NCBI GenBank assembly: GCA_902783615.1
Contig: CACZRQ010000100.1
Location: 1 to 19,103 of the forward strand
Length of the DNA stretch: 19,103 bases
Direction of reading: 5' to 3'
From: an uncultured Bacteroidales bacterium
GTDB taxonomy: Bacteria > Bacteroidota > Bacteroidia > Bacteroidales > Bacteroidaceae
Part shown: piece by piece, positions 5,736 to 12,530 of the stretch
Numbering within the stretch: the stretch's first letter is position 1
Layout: each line of letters opens with the position of its first letter
Notes under the pieces: generated by a model
What the model saw: only the letters and a program-made list of their open reading frames with translations
Told to the model about the DNA's origin: nothing
The model's database searches: none
Translations under genes and position numbers: made by a program

Positions 5736-6917
5736 ATGAATGAACTGGCTCGACATATTGCCTCATTGTTGCTGGAGAATGATTGCGTAATCATCCCAGA
5801 ATTCGGCGGTTTCATCGCTCATTACACCCCTGCACAACAGATGGAAGAAGAACATTTGTTCTTGCCTCCGATGCGTGTGGTGGGCTTCAATCCACAGTTG
5901 CGCATCAACGATGGGCTCCTGGCACAGTCGTATATGTCGGTTTATAGCACCACCTTCCCCGATGCCGTGAAGATGATTCAGCAACAGGCCAAGGAACTCT
6001 CCTCGTCGTTGCATGAAACCGGATGTATGGAACTGGAGAATGTGGGCGAACTGCATTTCAACATTCACGGCAAGTATGAGTTCACGCCTTTCGACAACCG
6101 CATCTCCACCCCCGACTTCTATGGTTTGGATAGTTTCAAAATGCAGGAATTGAAGGACTTGCAACCGATGAAGGAGGAAGAGGAGATGCATGTGGTGAAG
6201 CCAGAGATTCAGCAAACGGTTGTGACCGAACAGACGGAAGAACCAACAGCCACCATCATTCCAATCGAGCCTGATCACGAGGAATCATCTGAGTTGAAGC
6301 TCCCCAAGGGGCCTAAACAGGAGAAAGCCAAGGAAGTAAGCATGCTTAAGTATTGGAACTATGTGGCTGGTATTGCCGCAGTTGTGCTCTTCATCGTGGG
6401 GTCAATCTTCTTCATTTCTCCTTTCAAGAGCTCTGGCATCAGCAACACCGAAGCAAGTGTCTTGCCGAAGGAGATGTTGCAGGAATCGTTGGCCATGAGC
6501 TCGATCGTGACGCACCAGGTGGAAAACAATCAGGCAAAGCCATCAGACATAAAGGATATTACGAAGGAGAATCTTACGGAAAACACCTCAACTTCAACGG
6601 TTGAGACTTCAACGGAAACCCCATCACAGGGCAATGCCGTTGAAACCCCTACTCCAACTCCTACACCAACTCCTACCCCTGCTCCTACCCAGAAGCTCTA
6701 CAACGTGATTGTGGCCAGTGTGGGCAATGCAGAAGCTGCCCAGAAGGCTGCCGAGAACCTGATTCAACAGGGATATCCTCACGCAAAGGCCATTGTTGGT
6801 GAGGGGAAGGCTCGCGTAAGCGTGGAATCGTTCGAGAAGGAAGCCGATGCCTATCGTGCCATCCAAAGATATCAGGCAAATGGTCAGTTTGAGGCTGCTT
6901 GGGTGCTGAGGAGGTAA
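5736..6917 (+). CDS. HU-CCDC81 and SPOR domain cell-envelope protein
   Basis: This 393-residue protein has three parts. The first (about 1-135) contains the HU-CCDC81-type pair of domains, recognised from NELARHIASLLLENDCVIIP and EFGGFIAHY, with GCMELENVGELHF beginning the second. A single membrane helix spans about 206-230. The outer part has a Thr/Ser/Glu-rich stretch, a Thr-Pro repeat linker (about 304-317) and a C-terminal SPOR domain (about 321-393, LYNVIVASVG to AAWVLRR). SPOR domains bind denuded peptidoglycan glycans, often at division sites. The topology suggests a cytoplasmic HU-like domain tied to the cell wall. A cell-envelope or division role is inferred. The start matches the family's usual N-terminus. 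Confidence 0.88.
   Translation: MNELARHIASLLLENDCVIIPEFGGFIAHYTPAQQMEEEHLFLPPMRVVGFNPQLRINDGLLAQSYMSVYSTTFPDAVKMIQQQAKELSSSLHETGCMELENVGELHFNIHGKYEFTPFDNRISTPDFYGLDSFKMQELKDLQPMKEEEEMHVVKPEIQQTVVTEQTEEPTATIIPIEPDHEESSELKLPKGPKQEKAKEVSMLKYWNYVAGIAAVVLFIVGSIFFISPFKSSGISNTEASVLPKEMLQESLAMSSIVTHQVENNQAKPSDIKDITKENLTENTSTSTVETSTETPSQGNAVETPTPTPTPTPTPAPTQKLYNVIVASVGNAEAAQKAAENLIQQGYPHAKAIVGEGKARVSVESFEKEADAYRAIQRYQANGQFEAAWVLRR
6643..6690 (+). repeat. Thr-Pro coding microsatellite
   Basis: Imperfect ACTCCT/ACACCA-type hexamers encode alternating Thr-Pro, the flexible or rigid spacer before the SPOR domain. Unit number could vary without breaking the frame. Confidence 0.6.
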
Positions 6918-7011
6918 CTCCAAATTTTCCTTTTTCCACTAAAACTAAACTATTTCTCTAATTACCCGAAAAAAAGAACAGTTTTTGTCCTCGCATTCGG
7001 TGTAAATGTGC

Positions 7012-7019
7012 TATTTTTG
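7012..7019 (+). promoter_or_regulatory. -7 box of the export operon
   Basis: TATTTTTG is a perfect TAnnTTTG match about 36 bp before the TolC-like start. The nearest TTTG is 24 nt upstream (6984-6987), longer than usual. Confidence 0.5.
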
Positions 7020-7054
7020 CACGTTATTATTTTGAAATAATTTGACTTTGAGAT

Positions 7055-8548
7055 ATGAAGAAACTGTTGTTATTTGGATTCTTTGCTTTGACAGTGGGCT
7101 CTACGCAAGCTCAATCGGTATATCTGTCGCTCGACAGTTGCCGAAACCTGGCCATTGCCAACAACAAGGAATTGCTGATTTCTCAAGAGAATATCAATGC
7201 CGCCCGTTACCAACACAAAGCTGCCGTTACCAACTACTTGCCTAAGGTGAGTCTGACGGCAGGCTATGTGAGGAGTCAACGTCAGGTGCAATTGCTCAAT
7301 GAAGAGACGAGGGACAAGTTGGGCCAGATGCCAACGATGGTTTCTGCCTTGCAAAGCGAACTTCAGGCCAAAGCCCAGGCCATGGCTCAGGCAATGCCTC
7401 AGTTGGCTCCCCTCATTCAGTCGCTCTCCACCACCCTTGCCCCTATAGGTAGTGCATTGGCCAACGTGGGACCCAACATCCTGGAAGCTTTCAATACCGA
7501 CAACCGAAACATGTTTGGTGGCGCACTCACCCTGTTGCAACCCGTATTCATGGGTGGCAAGATTGCCGCCTACGACAAGATTACCCGTTATGCCGAGCAA
7601 CTGGCTACCACACAACATATTACAGGTATGGAGGAAGTGATTCTGAGTGTGGATCAGGCTTATTGGCAAGTGGTGTCGTTGGCACACAAACACCAGTTGG
7701 CCCAACAGTATCTGGCTTTGTTGGATCATTTGGAAAACGATGTGAACAAACTGATTGACAACGGTTTTGCCACCCGTGCCGATGGCTTGAGCATTGCCGT
7801 GAAGAAGAACGAGGCAGAGCTGACCCTCACCAAGGTGGAAGATGGCTTGAGCTTGGCAAAGATGTTGCTCTGTCAGATTTGTGGCATCGACCTCACCTCG
7901 GATGTGAAATTGGCTGACGAACAATCGGATAGCTTGGAGGTGGCTCCCGAATCGGCTCAGTTTGATATGCAAACGGCTTTCGACAACCGTTCGGAACTGA
8001 AGAGTCTGGAACTCGCCAATAAAATATATAAGGAAAAGATCAACGTGGCTCGTGCCGAACTGATGCCACAGGTGTCGTTCATTGGCAGTTACCTGATGAC
8101 CAACCCCAACGTGTATAACGGTTACCAGAACAAGATGAAGGGATCGTGGCACGTGGGAGTGATGCTCACCATGCCCATCTGGAACTGGGGAGAAGGCATC
8201 TACAAGGTGAAACAAGCTAAGGCAGAGGCGAATATACAACGTTACAAACTGGATGATGCACGCGAGAAGATAGAATTGCAGGTGAACCAGTCGGCTTTGA
8301 AGGTGAACGAAGCCATCAAGCGTTACAACATGTCGGTGAAGAACATGGACAAGGCCGAAGAGAATCTGCGAACAGCCAACGTTGGTTTCCGTGAGGGTGT
8401 GATCCCTGCATCCACCACCTTGGAGGCCCACACGGCTTGGTTGCAAGCCCTGTCGGAGAAAATCGATGCGCAAATCGACATCAAGTTGACGGAAATCTAT
8501 CTCCAGAAGGCTCTGGGTATTCTCGACCTGAACCATTCAACCCATTAA
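7055..8548 (+). CDS. TolC-family outer membrane efflux channel
   Basis: This 497-residue protein has a Sec signal peptide (MKKLLLFGFFALTVGSTQA, cleavage about residue 19). It has the long coiled helices and internal duplication of outer membrane efflux proteins: LSLDSCRNLAIANNKEL near the start, LPKVSLTAGY in the first barrel strand, and the second-repeat counterpart LMPQVSFIGSY followed by LTMPIWNWGEG. The C-terminal half ends in the typical LEAHTAWLQALSEKIDAQID ... YLQKALG motif. It would form the trimeric exit duct for the adaptor and permeases encoded next. The insert at about 85-150, rich in Ala, Gln and Met, is somewhat long. First gene of the four-gene operon, 28 bp before the adaptor. 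Confidence 0.92.
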   Translation: MKKLLLFGFFALTVGSTQAQSVYLSLDSCRNLAIANNKELLISQENINAARYQHKAAVTNYLPKVSLTAGYVRSQRQVQLLNEETRDKLGQMPTMVSALQSELQAKAQAMAQAMPQLAPLIQSLSTTLAPIGSALANVGPNILEAFNTDNRNMFGGALTLLQPVFMGGKIAAYDKITRYAEQLATTQHITGMEEVILSVDQAYWQVVSLAHKHQLAQQYLALLDHLENDVNKLIDNGFATRADGLSIAVKKNEAELTLTKVEDGLSLAKMLLCQICGIDLTSDVKLADEQSDSLEVAPESAQFDMQTAFDNRSELKSLELANKIYKEKINVARAELMPQVSFIGSYLMTNPNVYNGYQNKMKGSWHVGVMLTMPIWNWGEGIYKVKQAKAEANIQRYKLDDAREKIELQVNQSALKVNEAIKRYNMSVKNMDKAEENLRTANVGFREGVIPASTTLEAHTAWLQALSEKIDAQIDIKLTEIYLQKALGILDLNHSTH

Positions 8549-8576
8549 TCACGTAAAACAAAAAAATACTATAACA

Positions 8577-9563
8577 ATGAAAAGCAGTGAAAACAAAGAC
8601 ATTATCTTGGCAATCATCACCTTGGTGGCCGTTATTGTAGTAGTGACAGGCGTGGGATTCTTCATGCTCCAGAAAGGCCCTGAAATCATTCAAGGAGAAG
8701 TGGAAGTGAGTCAGTTCAGGGTATCGAGCAAGGTTCCTGCACGAGTGATGCGCATGTTGAAGCAAGAAGGCGACCAGGTGAGCAAGGGCGACACCTTAGC
8801 CATTCTGGAAGCTCCCGATGTGGAAGCCAAACTGGCTCAGGCAGAGGCTGCTACGGCTGCGGCAGAGGCACAGAACGCCAAAGCCATCAATGGAACGCGT
8901 CAGGAACAGATTCAAGGTGCCTACAACCTGTGGCAGAAGGCCATCGTGGGTGTAGATATCGCCAAGAAGACCCTCGACCGAGTGAAACGCCTGCATGAGG
9001 AAGGTGTGATTGCCACCCAGAAGTTGGACGAAGCTTCGGCTCAATATGATGCTGCCGTAGCCACGGAAAAGGCTGCTCAGTCGCAGTACGAGATGGCCGT
9101 CAATGGTGCCCAACGTGAAGACAAGGCGGCAGCTGCTGCGATGGTAGCACGTGCCAAAGGTGCTGTAGCTGAGGTGAATGCATACATCGATGAGACTTTC
9201 CTCCTGGCTCCCTGCGATGGTGAGGTAACAGAGACCTATCCTCAGTTGGGCGAACTGGTGGGCTCTGGCTCTCCCATCATGAGCATTGCCATGATGGAGA
9301 ATAAATGGGTGACATTCAATGTGCGAGAGGATCTGCTTTCAGATATCCAGCAAGGTCAGACCGTAACGGCCTTCGTTCCTGCATTGGGCAACCGTGAGAT
9401 CAACCTCCAGGTGTATTACCTGAAAGACCTGGGCACCTATGCTGCCTGGAAAGCCGTGAAGACAACTGGACAGTATGATCTGAAGACGTTCGAGGTGAAA
9501 GCCCGTCCTACAGAACAAATCGATGGCCTGCGCCCCGGAATGTCCGTTATTTTGAAGAAATGA
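8577..9563 (+). CDS. HlyD/EmrA-family periplasmic adaptor (membrane fusion protein)
   Basis: This 328-residue protein has one N-terminal membrane helix (about 9-31) followed by a barrel-sandwich (lipoyl-like) half-motif, VSSKVPARVMRMLKQEGDQVSKGDTLAILEAPD. An Ala/Gln/Glu-rich helical hairpin covers about 80-205. The second half-motif is LLAPCDGEVTETYPQLGELVGSG, and the beta-barrel ends in GLRPGMSVILKK. This layout matches HlyD/EmrA adaptors that link inner-membrane transporters to a TolC channel. It lies between the TolC-like gene and two permease genes, which fits that role. Confidence 0.92.
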   Translation: MKSSENKDIILAIITLVAVIVVVTGVGFFMLQKGPEIIQGEVEVSQFRVSSKVPARVMRMLKQEGDQVSKGDTLAILEAPDVEAKLAQAEAATAAAEAQNAKAINGTRQEQIQGAYNLWQKAIVGVDIAKKTLDRVKRLHEEGVIATQKLDEASAQYDAAVATEKAAQSQYEMAVNGAQREDKAAAAAMVARAKGAVAEVNAYIDETFLLAPCDGEVTETYPQLGELVGSGSPIMSIAMMENKWVTFNVREDLLSDIQQGQTVTAFVPALGNREINLQVYYLKDLGTYAAWKAVKTTGQYDLKTFEVKARPTEQIDGLRPGMSVILKK

Positions 9564-9569
9564 TAAATA

Positions 9570-9646
9570 GTCAATCGTTGATAGTTAATGGATAATTGTC
9601 AATCGTCAATGGTCAATGGTCAATGGTCAATCGTCAATCGTCAATC
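9570..9646 (+). repeat. Heptamer tandem array (GTCAATC/GTCAATG) carrying the start codons of the next gene
   Basis: Eleven consecutive 7-bp units keep one register. The first four (9570-9597) are degenerate and the last seven (9598-9646) are perfect GTCAATS. Three adjacent units end in G and create ATGs at 9609, 9616 and 9623, one in each reading frame. The array begins six bases after the adaptor's stop codon. Confidence 0.9.
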
Positions 9647-10798
9647 ATAAAAGTCTTCAAGCGTGAGTGTAAACGCCTGACATCCGACTGGATTTATCTG
9701 TTCGGCATGTTCGTTGCACCCGTTATGGCATTCATCTTCTTCGCCACCATCATGAAGGAGGGATCGCCAACGGAATATCCTGTGGGTGTGGTGAATATGG
9801 ACAGTCAGAGCACCACCTCCCGCAACTTGGTGCGCACGCTCGATGCCTTCCAGATGTCGAACATAGTGGAACATTTCACCGACATTGCCCATGCGACTTC
9901 TGCCATGCAGGAGGGCAAGATCTACGGATTCTACTATATTCCAAGAGGTTTCTCTCAGGATGCCAACGCCCGCAAACAACCCAAGCTGTCGTTCTACACC
10001 AACAATTCCGTGTTGTTGGCAGCATCGATGGGCATGAAGGATTTCAAGATGGGAAGCGAGTTGGCCAAGGCTTCGGCACAACGCCAGGTGCTGAGAGGCA
10101 GAGGCTATACCGACGAGCAAGCCGTTACGTTGATACAACCCATCACCATCGATGTGCATCCCTTGGGCAACCCTTGGGTAAACTACGGTATGTATCTGAA
10201 CAACATGCTCTTGCCTGCCATCATGATGATGATGATTTTCCTGCTCACCACCTATGCGATGGGCGTGGAAATCAAAGAAGAGACGGGACGCGAATTGTTG
10301 AGCCTGGCCAACTATAACATCGTCAAGGTGGTGATAGGCAAGCTGTTGCCACAAACCTTGGCGTTCATCCTGTTAGGCTTCCTCTACCTTGCCATCCTGT
10401 ATGGCTACCTGCACTATCCCCTGAACAGTGGCATCTGGCCTATGGCATTGGCCATGGTGCTCTTTGTATTGGCCAGTCAGGCAGTTGGCCTGTTCTTCAT
10501 CTCCATGATTCCCACCCTCCGACTGGGCATGAGTGTGGCCACCCTGTGGGCGGTGTTGTCGTTCTCGATAGCAGGCTTCACCTTCCCCGTGATGGCGATG
10601 CATCCCACCCTGCAGGCATTGACGAACCTGTTCCCATTAAGACATTACTATCAGATATATACCGACCAGGCATTGAATGGCTATCCCATGAGCTACACCT
10701 CGTGGAGCTACTTGGCGTTATTGCTTTTCATCTTGCTTCCTTGGTTTGCCATCAAGCGTTTGAACAAGGCATATCTGTATTATAAATACATATCATAA
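9623..10798 (+). CDS. ABC-2 type transporter permease (first of two)
   Basis: This roughly 391-residue inner-membrane permease has one N-terminal helix (WIYLFGMFVAPVMAFIFFA) and a periplasmic domain of about 150 residues. Five C-terminal helices follow, including LLPAIMMMMIFLLTTYAMGVEIKEE and the GFTFPVMAMHP segment typical of ABC-2 (YhhJ/YbhR-like) permeases. It probably forms a heterodimer with the next gene product and exports a substrate through the adaptor and TolC channel. The frame stays open to a TTG at 9596; the ATG at 9623 is the only ATG in frame before the conserved N-terminus. Its first codons are made of heptamer repeats, so the N-terminal residues are low-information. Confidence 0.88.
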   Translation: MVNRQSSIIKVFKRECKRLTSDWIYLFGMFVAPVMAFIFFATIMKEGSPTEYPVGVVNMDSQSTTSRNLVRTLDAFQMSNIVEHFTDIAHATSAMQEGKIYGFYYIPRGFSQDANARKQPKLSFYTNNSVLLAASMGMKDFKMGSELAKASAQRQVLRGRGYTDEQAVTLIQPITIDVHPLGNPWVNYGMYLNNMLLPAIMMMMIFLLTTYAMGVEIKEETGRELLSLANYNIVKVVIGKLLPQTLAFILLGFLYLAILYGYLHYPLNSGIWPMALAMVLFVLASQAVGLFFISMIPTLRLGMSVATLWAVLSFSIAGFTFPVMAMHPTLQALTNLFPLRHYYQIYTDQALNGYPMSYTSWSYLALLLFILLPWFAIKRLNKAYLYYKYIS

Positions 10799-10802
10799 CA
10801 CA

Positions 10803-12050
10803 ATGAAAGGCAGTTTGTTTGACACAATAGTTGAAGGATTCCTTGATGTTGCTTACATCTGGAAAAGAGAGATGAAGAACGTCTTCAAAGACCAAGGTGT
10901 GCTGATTTTCTTCATCCTCGTACCCTTGGCTTATCCCCTGCTCTATGGCTTCATCTACACTCAGGAAGTAGTGAGAGAAGTGCCTGTGATTGCCGTGGAC
11001 GAAGACCATTCTGCCTTGAGTCGTGAGTTCATCCGTAAGGTGGATGGCTCGCCCGACGTTGACATCATTGCCTATAGCACCGATATGGAGGAGGCTCGCT
11101 TGGGATTGCAAGAACACCAGGCTCGTGGCATCTTGCGCATCCCTTCAGATTTCAGTCTCAGCATCAACAACATCAATCATTGGCAACAGGCTCATGTTGA
11201 CATCTATTGCGACATGAGTAGCATGTTCTACTACAAGGCTCTGTATCAAACCAGTACAGCTGTTTCATTGGAGATGAACAAAGACATCAAGGTGCAACGG
11301 AACAGCGCATTGACAACAGCCCAGGATGAGGAAATCAACACCACCCCCATCGATTACGAATACATATCGATGTACAATCCTACCAGTGGCTACGATGGTT
11401 TCCTCTTGCCTGCCGTGTTGATCTTGATTCTTCAACAAACCCTGGTGTTGGGCGTGGGTATGGCTGCAGGTACTGCGGTGGAAAAGAACAAGTTCCACTC
11501 ATTGGTGCCCTACAACAAACACTATCATGGCACCATGCGAATTGTGCTTGGCAAAGCCCTTTGCTACATCATGGTCTATGCCTTGGCTTCCCTCTGGATA
11601 TTGGTTTGTGTGCCCAAGTTCTACAGTTTGCCACAAATCCCCCATCCCATGGACCTGATGTGGTTTGTAACGGCATACGTACTTGCCATCACATTCTTTG
11701 CCATGACGGTGTCGGTCATGGTGCGAGGACGCGAGAAAACCATCATCCTCTTTGCCTTCATGTCGGTGCCTCTGCTCTTCATCAGTGGCATCTCTTGGCC
11801 AGGTAGTGGCATCCCTGCATTCTGGAAAGTCGTTTCCTACCTTTTCCCCTCTACCTTCGGCATCAATGGGTTTGTTCGCATGAACACACTGAGCGCAAAC
11901 CTCAACCAAGTTGCCACTGAATATCATGCACTTTGGCTTCAAACGGGCATTTACTTCATCATCACCTGCCTGGTGTATAGGTGGCAAATTCTCATGAGCA
12001 AGCGTCGTGTTGTTCAAGAATACAGGGAGAAAAAGGAAAATAACAGATAA
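10803..12050 (+). CDS. ABC-2 type transporter permease (second of two)
   Basis: This 415-residue permease has the same plan as its neighbour: an N-terminal helix (GVLIFFILVPLAYPLLYGFIY), a large periplasmic domain beginning EVPVIAVDEDHSALS, and five C-terminal helices including GFLLPAVLILILQQTLVLGVGM and LLFISGISWPGSGIPAF. The sequences differ enough to suggest a heterodimer rather than a recent duplication. It starts 4 bp after the previous stop, so the two are almost certainly co-translated. No ATP-binding protein is encoded in or beside the operon. A small hairpin (TAACAG/CTGTTA, 12041-12061) follows but has no T tract. Confidence 0.9.
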   Translation: MKGSLFDTIVEGFLDVAYIWKREMKNVFKDQGVLIFFILVPLAYPLLYGFIYTQEVVREVPVIAVDEDHSALSREFIRKVDGSPDVDIIAYSTDMEEARLGLQEHQARGILRIPSDFSLSINNINHWQQAHVDIYCDMSSMFYYKALYQTSTAVSLEMNKDIKVQRNSALTTAQDEEINTTPIDYEYISMYNPTSGYDGFLLPAVLILILQQTLVLGVGMAAGTAVEKNKFHSLVPYNKHYHGTMRIVLGKALCYIMVYALASLWILVCVPKFYSLPQIPHPMDLMWFVTAYVLAITFFAMTVSVMVRGREKTIILFAFMSVPLLFISGISWPGSGIPAFWKVVSYLFPSTFGINGFVRMNTLSANLNQVATEYHALWLQTGIYFIITCLVYRWQILMSKRRVVQEYREKKENNR

Positions 12051-12106
12051 AAAGCCTGTTATACAACATCATTTTACGTTTTTGCATAAAAATTCTTTAA
12101 AAATTC

Positions 12107-12137
12107 TTTGTTTTATTCTACTAAAATATTATATTTG
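12107..12137 (+). promoter_or_regulatory. Promoter of the XRE regulator and probably of the hydrolase
   Basis: TTTG (12107-12110), a 19-nt spacer and TATATTTG (12130-12137) form a perfect Bacteroidetes promoter. The leader is about 25 nt. Confidence 0.8.
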
Positions 12138-12166
12138 CGAAACTCTTAACTCAATACTTATATGTT

Positions 12167-12514
12167 ATGTTAGACGTTACTAGATTCTTAAAACAGACCG
12201 GGATGAACAAACGCCAATTGGCAGAGAAGGCTGGTTTGAAGCAAGCCAACCTTTATTCTGGATTGCGTAACCCAACCTTGGCTACCATCAAACGAATTGC
12301 TGAAGCCCTGAACGTGACTCCTTCCGAACTATTGTATGACCAGGAAGACTTGAAACCGAGGACGACCAGAGAAAGATCCAGCAGGTTATCTCGCACGAAA
12401 CTGAATGCCATTGTCATTTGTGGCGATAAGCATTACGAAGCTTCTACCCTTAAAGAACTTATAAACCTTTGCAGAAACTTGAAGAAAATTGACGCTAATT
12501 CTACAGAAGAGTAA
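12167..12514 (+). CDS. XRE-family helix-turn-helix protein
   Basis: This 115-residue protein has an N-terminal HTH of the Cro/C1 (XRE) type at about residues 3-60: MNKRQLAEKAGLKQANLYSG, then ATIKRIAEALNVTPSELL. A short basic linker (PRTTRERSSRLSRTK) leads to about 40 residues (NAIVICGDKHYEASTLKELINLC) that I do not recognise and that could bind a ligand or dimerise. It is predicted to be a DNA-binding regulator; its target is unknown. It has its own strong promoter and is separated from the glycoside hydrolase by 16 bp, which suggests co-transcription. Confidence 0.85.
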   Translation: MLDVTRFLKQTGMNKRQLAEKAGLKQANLYSGLRNPTLATIKRIAEALNVTPSELLYDQEDLKPRTTRERSSRLSRTKLNAIVICGDKHYEASTLKELINLCRNLKKIDANSTEE

Positions 12515-12530
12515 ACTTACCTAATTCGTG

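Noticed and set aside
5651..5815. 55-residue upstream extension of the lipoprotein
   Set aside because: It would span the promoter and overlap the divergent gene, and would bury the lipobox.
7070..8536. 488-codon open frame antisense to the TolC-like gene
   Set aside because: It mirrors a well-supported gene, its translation is rich in His, Leu and Gln without motifs, and no promoter or family match is visible.
9641..10354. 237-codon open frame antisense to the first ABC-2 permease
   Set aside because: It is a His/Gly/Glu-rich shadow of the permease codons, with no recognisable domain.
12041..12061. Hairpin after the second ABC-2 permease as a terminator
   Set aside because: The stem is only six pairs and no T tract follows directly.
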